Shown piece by piece: positions 45,479 to 53,158 of a stretch of DNA of 64,000 nucleotides. This stretch comes from Pseudomonadota bacterium. GTDB lineage: Bacteria; Myxococcota_A; Polyangia; Polyangiales; Polyangiaceae. Both the position numbers and the translations under genes were made by a program. The stretch's first letter is position 1, and the number at the start of each line of letters is the position of its first letter. The stretch spans positions 1-64,000 of the forward strand of contig JAEWRL010000100.1 of assembly GCA_023398955.1 (NCBI GenBank). Reading direction: 5' to 3'. The notes below the pieces were generated by a model, which saw only the letters and a list, made by a program, of their open reading frames with translations, ran no database searches and was not told where the DNA came from.

Positions 45479-46438
45479 ATGATGATTCATGTTCCCGCAC
45501 TCCGTTCATTCCTTCGAGATCGCAATGCACTTGTCGCCCAGCTCCAGAGCTGCTGGGGCGGGCTGCACGGCAGGCTGCGCGACGGGCTGCACGGCGGGCT
45601 GCACGGCAGGCTGCGCGACGGGCTGCACGGCAGGCTGCACGGCAGGCTGCACGGCGGACCGCGCGAATCCCGGGTGCCTCTCTTCAGCTTCTGGGAGCCA
45701 CGGGAGCGCTTACCGCCTTATCTGCGTCTCTGCATGGAGACATGGGCCCGGCACTTCACGGGGTTCGAGGTCATCCTGATGGATTACTCGAACATGGACC
45801 GGTACATAGGGAGGGAGACCTACAACCGGAGTAACCTGCTGAAGCTCACTTTGCCGCAGCAGGCCGATGCGGTTCGGGTCGCAGCCCTGGAGAGGCACGG
45901 GGGGGCTTGGATGGACTGCGACACGATTGCTGTCGCCAGCGCGGCGCCTCTGCTGGAGCTGGGCGGTCAGCACGACCTGATCTCCTTCGGGAAGGCAGGT
46001 CGACGCACGGCTGTCGGTCTCATGTACGCGCGAAGGCCGCACGCGAGGGTTTTCAGCGAGTGGCGAGCGACCTGCGAAGCCCGTATCAAGGATCTGCCCC
46101 GAGTGAGACCTTGGAGCTATCTCAGCAACGACGTCGTCACGCCGTGGATTCAGCAGAGCAGGTTCAGCGACAAGGAATGGCACATCGCGGACCGCACCGA
46201 GTATGGCATTTTTGCAGAAACCATGGCCCTGAAGAAGTACGGCAAGGAGATTTACAACCAGTATTGGTTCGATACGAGCGCGGAGGGCGGGAAGACCCTG
46301 ATGGGCGGCAAGCAGTTCGCGATGTGTCTACACAACAGCTGGACCCCGGGATGGTACAGGGAGAAGTCCCGGGAATGGATCATCGGGGATTCCCGGGAGC
46401 GCCTCTCACGGGTCCTGCGGCTCGCCCTCCTCAAGTGA
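45479..46438 (+). CDS. Capsular polysaccharide synthesis-type glycosyltransferase (GT32-like)
   Basis: A 319-residue putative sugar transferase of the Caps_synth/GT32-like group. The DxD metal/nucleotide-sugar motif is GGAWMDCDTIAV (about residue 141-152); other family features are PLFSFWEPRERLPPYLRLC and LPQQADAVRVAALERHGG. Before the catalytic domain is an unusual run of LHG/LRD units (about residues 28-60), encoded by a 12-base minisatellite. The start is ATG 45479 (ATGATG). Its 3' end overlaps the convergent GT2 gene by 8 bases. Probably adds sugar in surface polysaccharide synthesis with the genes that follow. Confidence 0.83.
   Translation: MMIHVPALRSFLRDRNALVAQLQSCWGGLHGRLRDGLHGGLHGRLRDGLHGRLHGRLHGGPRESRVPLFSFWEPRERLPPYLRLCMETWARHFTGFEVILMDYSNMDRYIGRETYNRSNLLKLTLPQQADAVRVAALERHGGAWMDCDTIAVASAAPLLELGGQHDLISFGKAGRRTAVGLMYARRPHARVFSEWRATCEARIKDLPRVRPWSYLSNDVVTPWIQQSRFSDKEWHIADRTEYGIFAETMALKKYGKEIYNQYWFDTSAEGGKTLMGGKQFAMCLHNSWTPGWYREKSREWIIGDSRERLSRVLRLALLK
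45560..45655 (+). repeat. Eight-unit 12-base minisatellite in the transferase gene
   Basis: Eight contiguous 12-base units of types GGGCTGCACGGC, AGGCTGCACGGC and AGGCTGCGCGAC encode (G/R)LHG or RLRD. All are in frame, so changes in copy number alter protein length only. Confidence 0.92.
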
Positions 46439-47558
46439 GGGCGTTCTGCGTCGGTGGGGGAGCAGCCGCTCCTTTGCGCTCGCCCACCCCGAACCAGTGC
46501 CGCACGACCTTGCAGAAGCGGCGCCAGGTCGGATAGCGCTGAAAGAGGTACTGGGGCGCGTCGTCATAGAGGGCGCTCACGGCCTTGAGCTTCAGCTCGC
46601 GCTGCTGGCAGAGGGCCGTGACCAGGGCGATACAGTCATAGGTGCCGTCGGAGCGGAGGAATCGGGAACCAGGGGGAGCCGGCGCGCGGGGGCGGCTCCT
46701 CTCCACGGCAGCCATGACGTTCTCCGTGAAGAGGTGCAGGTTCATGGCCCTCCGGTGGTAGTAGGAGTGATGGAGCGGCCTGGGGTGCCAGCGGTGGAGG
46801 GTGCAAAGTCCATCCAGGAAGCTCGGCAGGGAGAAGAGGTTGAGGTAGCTCCGAAAGCCGACGCTGAAGGCCGGTGAGTGGTTGGGGGTGTCCACCAGGA
46901 GGTCCGACGGGATTGGGTGATCCGTCTGCGCTATCGCTAGGCGAATGAGGAAGTCGAAGTCTTCCAGACCGTGATCCTGATAGCGCGCATCGAAGCCGCC
47001 CACCTCCCAGAAGACCCTTCGGCTCACCAGCACCGTAGAGGTATTGAGGGCAACGTGGGTGATCAGATCCCGGCGGTGCCCGAAGAAAGCGCTCTCGGCT
47101 GGCTGCCGGTGAAAGAGGCAGCCGGAAGAGAGCCTTCGCGTCCCCTCGGCCGTCGCATAGAGGCAGGGAACGATCGCAAAGCCCCTCGACCGAGTGGTCT
47201 CGATGCAGCGCTGGAGCTCCCGGGGGAAGCCCTCGAAGGTGGCGAGATCCACATCGAAGAAGAGCAGCCACGAGGAGGTCGCCGCGTTGGCGCCTCGGTT
47301 TCGGAGAAAGCCGAGGGGAACCTCAGGGCCGCGCAACTCGGTCCAGCGGTAGTCGAGCTTACCCTGCTGACGTTGCTGATCGAGCCAGGCCCGAAACCTG
47401 CGATCCTGCCTGTGGCCGAAGCTGCCATGCGAGACGATCAGCGGATGGCCAGCAAAGCACCCGCTCTCGACGATTTCCCTCAGACGCTGCCGGACGGACC
47501 GCCCTCGCTCCCTGAAACTCGTTGGAACGACGACGGCGAATCTCGGTTCCAGATCCAT
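46431..47558 (-). CDS. Family 2 glycosyltransferase, capsule-biosynthesis type
   Basis: A 375-residue GT-A enzyme. MDLEPRFAVVVPTSFRERG opens the nucleotide-binding fold; acceptor/metal motif FFDVDLATF stands for the DxD (about residue 107); later LVSRRVFWEVGGFDARYQDHGLEDFDF is the conserved acceptor loop with ED. It resembles the predicted glycosyltransferases involved in capsule biosynthesis (Glyco_tranf_2_2). ATG 47558 has AAAGG upstream; the open frame starts at 47588. It follows the large GT2-TagF gene by 36 bases and is probably in the same operon. Confidence 0.88.
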   Translation of the reverse strand: MDLEPRFAVVVPTSFRERGRSVRQRLREIVESGCFAGHPLIVSHGSFGHRQDRRFRAWLDQQRQQGKLDYRWTELRGPEVPLGFLRNRGANAATSSWLLFFDVDLATFEGFPRELQRCIETTRSRGFAIVPCLYATAEGTRRLSSGCLFHRQPAESAFFGHRRDLITHVALNTSTVLVSRRVFWEVGGFDARYQDHGLEDFDFLIRLAIAQTDHPIPSDLLVDTPNHSPAFSVGFRSYLNLFSLPSFLDGLCTLHRWHPRPLHHSYYHRRAMNLHLFTENVMAAVERSRPRAPAPPGSRFLRSDGTYDCIALVTALCQQRELKLKAVSALYDDAPQYLFQRYPTWRRFCKVVRHWFGVGERKGAAAPPPTQNALT

Positions 47559-47594
47559 CGCGTAGCCTTTCTTTCGCTGCCGGAGCAATAAGCT

Positions 47595-50500
47595 TCATTC
47601 CAACAGGTGATCCGTGGGGCGGCTGATGCCGCCCGTGGTGCAAGGGCTCGGCGGCACCAGCGGCACCTGGAGCGCGTCCCGCTTCCGCTCCAACGGTGCA
47701 TTGGCGACTCCGGGTGTCCGCTCCGGCAGCTCGGGCCCCGCCCCCTTCGACGGCTCCGCTGGCCCCACCTGGAGGGCGAGGGCCGCCATGGACGGGTCCG
47801 AGGGATTCTCGTGCAGGTGACGCAAGGCCAGAATCCGGACATGGGAAGCCAGCAGCCTGGATGCGGTGGCGTGATCGCCCACGGCGTCAGCGACTTGGAC
47901 CTGGCGTGCTCGGACGAAGTCTGGCTGGAAACTCGGATGCTCGTCTCGCAAGCGGCTCAGGAGCGCCATGGCCTGCCCGAGGCTGCCACGCACGAGAGCG
48001 AGCTCGGCCAGCTCCAGGAGCACGTCGGGCGTCGCCGCCGAGGCTGGCATCTCGGGAGAGGCTGGCATCTCGGGAGACGTGGCGGCGAGCCGCTCGAGGA
48101 GCAGCCGGGCGGCCTCGACCTCGCCGCCGTGCCGCAGGGCGCGGGCCTGCAGCAGCCACACTCGTGAACGGGCTGACGGAGGTGCCTCCTCGAAAGGCGT
48201 GCTGTCGAAGGCCGTGAGCGCCGCCCAGGCCTGGCTGGCGCCGAGCATCTCGACGTGCTCCAGCAGCACGTCCGTGGGAGGAGCGTCGCGCTTCAGGAGC
48301 GGCGCGAGGATGCGGGCCCCTTCGTCGAGCCACTGGCACCGTCGGCACAGCCGCGCGAGCCGCAGCTTCGAGCCTTCCGAGGCGAGCTGAGCAGCAACCT
48401 TCCGCACCTGCAGGCGGCAGCGCGACAGGACAGCGCCGCCGCCATGGCTCTCGACGAGCTCGGCCGCTTCGAGCCACGCCTCTGCAGTCATCGCGCGCGG
48501 GGCAACGCTCAACTGCCGCCTCAGGTCGGCTAAGCCGCGCGCGGGGTCCCCGAGCCTGAGCCTTGCCTCGCCGAGACGCAAAGCGGTGTGGAGGGGGCGT
48601 TCGCCGTCGGGAAGGCCATCGAGAGCGCTCCAGAGCTTCTCTGCCTCGGCCCAACGCGCACAAGCGGTGGCAAGCTCGGCCGCTTCGAAGCGGACGGGCA
48701 GGGCCGCGTCGGGGCTCAGGGAGGCATCGAGGACGGCGCGGGCGCGTTCGGTGGCACCGAGGCGCCTCAGGCTGCCAGCCAGACGGCACGCGAGCTCTCG
48801 GAAGCGCGGCACGTCGTCGCGGTGCGCTTCCCTGTGGAGCTGTTCCCAAAGCGGCACCGCAGCCGCCGAGTCCCCCATGGCGTCGGCGAGCTCCGCCCTC
48901 TCGACCAGCACCTCGCGTTCCCCTGGCAAACCGTCGAGCAGCGAGGCCGCCTCCTCGAAGCGTTTCAGGTGGCGCAGGGCTATCGTCAAGGGGACCGCCG
49001 CCCGAACTGCCTCCACCCCGGGCGCGCCACCCTCGAGCAACAGCACGCGGCGCCAGCGCTCAGCAGCGAGGGCCCAGCTCTGCGCGCTGGAAGCCCGCTC
49101 TGCGGACTCGGCGAGGAGCCGAGCGGCGTGGGATGGATCCGTCTCGCGGCTCTGGAGGCGACGGATCGTCTGGTAGGCTCGAGCGCAGCTCTTGCCGTCT
49201 CGGTGCTCGATGGCAGCCTCCATGCGCTGGAGATAGGGCTCAGGGACGCCGTGCTGGACGAGCTCGATTACTGTGCGGAGGGCCTCGGCCTCGGTGGTGC
49301 ACACCGGCCCGAAGCCGTCGCGCTCGATGTCGAAGTAGCCGCGCTGAGTCGTATGCCCGCCAGAGAAGATGTCGTCCCCCTCGAACTGGAAGTACACGAC
49401 GGGACGCTTCAGTACCGCAACCTCGAAGGCGACAGAGGAGTAGTCCGTGACGAGGGCCACAGTCCGTCGGAAAAGGCTCTGCATGCTGACGCCCGCATCG
49501 TGCCGCCAGAGCTCGATGGACTCTGGCACCGCGAACCAGCCGAGGTATGGGTCCAGGTTCGCGTGCGGGGCGAAGACAACCCTCACGTCGAGCTGGTCCG
49601 CGGCAGCGCGCAGGGCGGGCGAATGGAGGAAGCTGCGCCAATGACGGGCAAACTCGGACGCGAAGAAGCGTGGATCTGCCGCGCGATTCGTGTGACCCGC
49701 TGGGCGCGAACCAACGATACCGGTCCGCCAGGTGGGCATCACCAGGAGTAGTCGCTCCTGCTCGCTCGTAGGCGCGAGCAGCGCATCGTGGCGCGGGAAG
49801 CCCGTGAGCACGACCTCACGCGCCGAGAGCTGGTAGCGGGTGTCGTCACCGGCGATGCTCTCGTACTCCCGGCGAGAGGCTGTCACCATGCAGTCGATGG
49901 GCTTCGGATTCAGCCAGGCATGTAGGTCGTTCATCGTAATGCCGTGCTGGAGGAAAGTGAACCGAAAGCGCATCATGTCGCCATAGTGCTCCCGCGGAAT
50001 CGGCTGAAGGACGTAGGCGTCGGCGTGGGAGGAGATTACGTGCTCCGCGTTGAGCAAGGCCAGGTAGTGCTCGATGGAACCGAACCCGAGCAGCCGGAAA
50101 CCCTCCCGTTTGAGGCGCTGCCAGTCCGGGCAGCCCCGCTGCAGCACGAAGTAGGCGTTGACCTCCGGGTGCTCCCGCATCACATGCCGGCACAGGTGCT
50201 CGGCGTTGTCGTCGGCCTGAGCCTTGCGGTCCACGAAGAGCCAGGCCCGGGTGAAGCGCGTTGCCACGATGCTCGAGCGGGCGAGACGTCGCAGGGCACG
50301 TGCGCGCCGCGGCAGCTCGCGCTCGGCGAGCGGCTGACGGCACAAGCGGGCCCGGAGCTGGGCGCATGGGACGGTGGGCCGCGCTGGCGCGCCCCGCACG
50401 CTCAAGCGCGCCGCGACGCCGTCCAGGTGCACCTGGAGCTTTGCCGAGTCCTTCCCGAGCCGCACCCAAAGGATGCGCTCCCTGACGAAGGTATCCCCCA

Positions 50501-51767
50501 AGAAGTCGTGCCGCCGGCGCTTCGCGTAAGCGGGGGTGACGTCGACCCCGTCGAGAGAGACCGCTTCCAGGGGCAGCGCTCGGGCGTAATAGTAGCGGAG
50601 ACGCGCGAGGTGCTTTGCCGTGTCGTACCTATCGATGTACACGGTCTGGTGCGGCGAGGGCTCCTTGTAGAGCCCCAGGATCCCGACCTTCTCGAACAAA
50701 CCCATGCCCGCCAGCTCGAACCCGAGGATCGTCCCGACGTCGAGCTGCGAGAAGATGGTGCGGAGGCGCGCCTTCAACACCTCGACCTCTGCGTCCGAGA
50801 GAAAGGCCACGCGCTCGGGGCGATTGACCAAATACTTGAAGTACCAGAGGAGGTCGTAGAGCAGGGCGCGCTGCAGCCATCGGGGAACGCAGCCGAGGGT
50901 TCGCTGACTCTCGACCAAGAGAGCCAGGTGACCGTTCTCCAGAACGGCTCCATACTTCCCTGGCATCTTCCAGGCCACGTCCATTGTCGAGGTCCGTTCC
51001 TGGCGCTTTCGATACAGGTAACGGGCGCCGCTGACGACCCCGACGTCCCGGTCCTGGTTCCGGATCAAGAACTGGTTGACGAAGCGGGCGTCTTCGAAAC
51101 TTGGCTTGGTCCCCTCGTCGAAGAGCAGGCCGCCCAGACGCTCCCGGGCGAAGAAGGCGGAGCTCGCCGAGAGCTGGACGCAGTCGGCCGGGGCCGCTGC
51201 GGGCAGGATGCGATTCCCCTTCCGAAACTTGCCCCGCAGGGAATGCACATCACTGAAGGTCCGCGTCTTCTCCAGATAGAGGATCACGTTGCCCAGCGCG
51301 AGCGCGACGCTGTGCGCCGCAGGCTGGCCCAGGAAGCGATCCACCTCTTCGAAGTACCTCTCATCGACGAAGTCATCGGGATCGATGAAGGTGATCCAAT
51401 CGCCCGTCGCCAGAGGGATCCCGAGGTTGCGGGCCGAGGCCTGGCCGCCGTTCGTCTTGTGGATAATCCGGATGTTCTGCGGGTAGCGTCGCCGCCACCG
51501 TTCGACGATCTCACGGGAAGCATCCGTCGAGCCGTCGTCTACCAGGATCAGCTCGATGTGCTGGCGGAAGGGGAGGGTCTGCTTCACCAACGACCCGAAG
51601 TAGTCGTCCAGGTACGGCGCGACATCATGCACCGCGCTCACCACCGAGTAGCGGCTCGTACCGAGGTAGGGCCGGCGGGGCCGAGCGCGCTGCGGCAGCC
51701 GCTTCTGCACCATGTCGGTGAAGAAAGCACCCGGACGATGGATGAGTTTTCGGACCTTCCGATGCAT
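47595..51767 (-). CDS. Fusion of GT2, CDP-glycerol glycerophosphotransferase (TagF-like) and TPR-like region
   Basis: A 1,390-residue polymer synthase. The N-terminal GT2 domain (about 38-270) has ILVDDGSTDAS (77-84) and FIDPDDFVDERYF (128-140). The middle carries the TagF-like phosphotransferase (about 520-890): ISSHADAYVLQPI, FLQHGITMNDLHAWLN, VVFAPHANLDPYL and VTDYSSVAFEVAVLKRPVVY. This domain family transfers glycerol- or ribitol-phosphate. The last 480 residues are helical repeats rich in Ala/Leu/Arg (TPR-like). The ATG at 51767 fits; an earlier in-frame codon (51818) is less likely. Together the parts suggest a polymer with phosphodiester links; the exact product is inferred. Confidence 0.85.
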   Translation of the reverse strand: MHRKVRKLIHRPGAFFTDMVQKRLPQRARPRRPYLGTSRYSVVSAVHDVAPYLDDYFGSLVKQTLPFRQHIELILVDDGSTDASREIVERWRRRYPQNIRIIHKTNGGQASARNLGIPLATGDWITFIDPDDFVDERYFEEVDRFLGQPAAHSVALALGNVILYLEKTRTFSDVHSLRGKFRKGNRILPAAAPADCVQLSASSAFFARERLGGLLFDEGTKPSFEDARFVNQFLIRNQDRDVGVVSGARYLYRKRQERTSTMDVAWKMPGKYGAVLENGHLALLVESQRTLGCVPRWLQRALLYDLLWYFKYLVNRPERVAFLSDAEVEVLKARLRTIFSQLDVGTILGFELAGMGLFEKVGILGLYKEPSPHQTVYIDRYDTAKHLARLRYYYARALPLEAVSLDGVDVTPAYAKRRRHDFLGDTFVRERILWVRLGKDSAKLQVHLDGVAARLSVRGAPARPTVPCAQLRARLCRQPLAERELPRRARALRRLARSSIVATRFTRAWLFVDRKAQADDNAEHLCRHVMREHPEVNAYFVLQRGCPDWQRLKREGFRLLGFGSIEHYLALLNAEHVISSHADAYVLQPIPREHYGDMMRFRFTFLQHGITMNDLHAWLNPKPIDCMVTASRREYESIAGDDTRYQLSAREVVLTGFPRHDALLAPTSEQERLLLVMPTWRTGIVGSRPAGHTNRAADPRFFASEFARHWRSFLHSPALRAAADQLDVRVVFAPHANLDPYLGWFAVPESIELWRHDAGVSMQSLFRRTVALVTDYSSVAFEVAVLKRPVVYFQFEGDDIFSGGHTTQRGYFDIERDGFGPVCTTEAEALRTVIELVQHGVPEPYLQRMEAAIEHRDGKSCARAYQTIRRLQSRETDPSHAARLLAESAERASSAQSWALAAERWRRVLLLEGGAPGVEAVRAAVPLTIALRHLKRFEEAASLLDGLPGEREVLVERAELADAMGDSAAAVPLWEQLHREAHRDDVPRFRELACRLAGSLRRLGATERARAVLDASLSPDAALPVRFEAAELATACARWAEAEKLWSALDGLPDGERPLHTALRLGEARLRLGDPARGLADLRRQLSVAPRAMTAEAWLEAAELVESHGGGAVLSRCRLQVRKVAAQLASEGSKLRLARLCRRCQWLDEGARILAPLLKRDAPPTDVLLEHVEMLGASQAWAALTAFDSTPFEEAPPSARSRVWLLQARALRHGGEVEAARLLLERLAATSPEMPASPEMPASAATPDVLLELAELALVRGSLGQAMALLSRLRDEHPSFQPDFVRARQVQVADAVGDHATASRLLASHVRILALRHLHENPSDPSMAALALQVGPAEPSKGAGPELPERTPGVANAPLERKRDALQVPLVPPSPCTTGGISRPTDHLLE

Positions 51768-52022
51768 GGCTCCAGCCCCTTGTCGATAAGTGAAGCAGCA
51801 CCCCCCGAGTGGGGGCACGGCGAACCACCACTGCCCGGTGGTCGGCTCCCTAGCCCAGCATTGCCTCTTGCTGAGTGCCTGGGCTTTGCGGTTCCGTCAC
51901 GAAAGCAGCACGGAGCCGCCCGGGTGAGGCGCGATCGTTCAGTTTTGATTTCGTGACGGATGCGCCCCATCGCCACACTGAAGGGAGGGGCGTTCCCCGA
52001 GAGGCTGCTTCAGGGAGAAGCC

Positions 52023-52970
52023 ATGCACCCTTTTGACTTACCAGCGCGCCTGCGACACTTCGACCTCACCAGCATGGCGGGCGTCGCTGCGCTCCGCGCC
52101 GGCCGCTCCTGGGCCGTGAGGACAATCCTCCTCTGCCGAAAGCAGGTCTGCCAGCCTCACGGCGGCTGGGTGGACGGTGTGCTCAAGACCCTGACGCGCT
52201 TTCGCAGAGAGCGCAGCAGCGCAGGAACCAAGGCCCCCGTGCGATTCGTCGTCATCGCCTTCGGGCGCTCAGGCTCGACCTTCCTCGTCGATCTCCTCAG
52301 GTCACATCCGGACGTCACCTGCTATCATGAGCCTTTCAACATAGGGACGCCGCACCGACCCTTCGACGGCCCAGAAGACCGCCGCACGCTGGTCCGGGAG
52401 CTTTACGAGGTAGGGCTATCGGGTGGACCGCGAAAGTATGCCAAACCAGTCCCTCACTATGGCCAGTGCGGAGCAGTGGGCTTCAAGGTAACCGTTGGGC
52501 AGCTGCTCCACCCCGAAGCCGGGCTCACAGACTGGTTCGTGTCCGAGCCCGGGCTGAGGGTCGTCGTCCTGAGACGCCGCAGCATCCTCCGCCGCTACGT
52601 CTCCTATCGCTTCGCCGAACAGCGTCGGCAATGGCACAGCAGGAGCAAGGGCGCCGTGGTCTCCGAAGGCATCCGGATTCCCCCTGCGGGCCTGCAGAAG
52701 TTCGTCGACAACCTGGCGAGGGAGGAAGCCACCCTCACGGAGCTCCTCCAGTCGGCAGGGCACGCTGTGCTCGACGTCGACTACGAAGACCTGGTGGAGG
52801 ACCGCAAAGCCGTCGTGGATGGCGTCGTGCGGTTCCTCGGTCTCGCGCCCGCCCCAGACTACTCCGCCATCACCGTGAAGCTCGCGCCGGGGCGGCTCGC
52901 CACGCTCATTACGAACTACGAGGAGATACGTCGCGCCTTCCCGAACTTGGTGGACGAGATGGAAGCATAG
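52023..52970 (+). CDS. PAPS-dependent sulfotransferase
   Basis: A 315-residue sulfotransferase that moves sulfate from PAPS to an acceptor, here probably a surface polysaccharide. The 5'-phosphosulfate loop is FVVIAFGRSGSTFLVDLLRS (about 78-97). The 3'-phosphate binding motif is LRVVVLRRRSILRRYVS, with YHEPFN and DVDYEDLVEDRKAVVDGVVR later. ATG 52023 follows GGGAG; ATG 51960 would add 21 residues. It lies next to the transferase operon but is read in the opposite direction. Substrate assignment is by context. Confidence 0.85.
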   Translation: MHPFDLPARLRHFDLTSMAGVAALRAGRSWAVRTILLCRKQVCQPHGGWVDGVLKTLTRFRRERSSAGTKAPVRFVVIAFGRSGSTFLVDLLRSHPDVTCYHEPFNIGTPHRPFDGPEDRRTLVRELYEVGLSGGPRKYAKPVPHYGQCGAVGFKVTVGQLLHPEAGLTDWFVSEPGLRVVVLRRRSILRRYVSYRFAEQRRQWHSRSKGAVVSEGIRIPPAGLQKFVDNLAREEATLTELLQSAGHAVLDVDYEDLVEDRKAVVDGVVRFLGLAPAPDYSAITVKLAPGRLATLITNYEEIRRAFPNLVDEMEA

Positions 52971-53158
52971 GCACGCTCTGGGAATGCGGCGAGTGTAGGT
53001 GAGGTGCGGTAAACACCGAGACGGTCGCCTGCTTTGGGGGCTGCCCCGCACGTTTCGGTGGCTCGTCGCGCCCGAGCAGCGGCGACTCGCTCCCTCGATG
53101 GGGAGTCATGGGTCTGACGCCTTTGCGGCCTGCGATTTCTGCCAGTATCCTGGCTGCG

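Noticed and set aside
44794..45480. 228-residue leftward open frame in the gap before the transferase
   Set aside because: Arg/Ser/Gly-rich text without a recognisable fold; probably non-coding.
45489..45779. Alternating CTAG/GCTA-like text in a second frame of the transferase gene
   Set aside because: It is the 12-base minisatellite read in another frame, not a separate gene.
49944..51956. 670-residue open frame opposite the GT2-TagF gene
   Set aside because: Shadow frame; the reverse-strand protein has conserved transferase motifs throughout.
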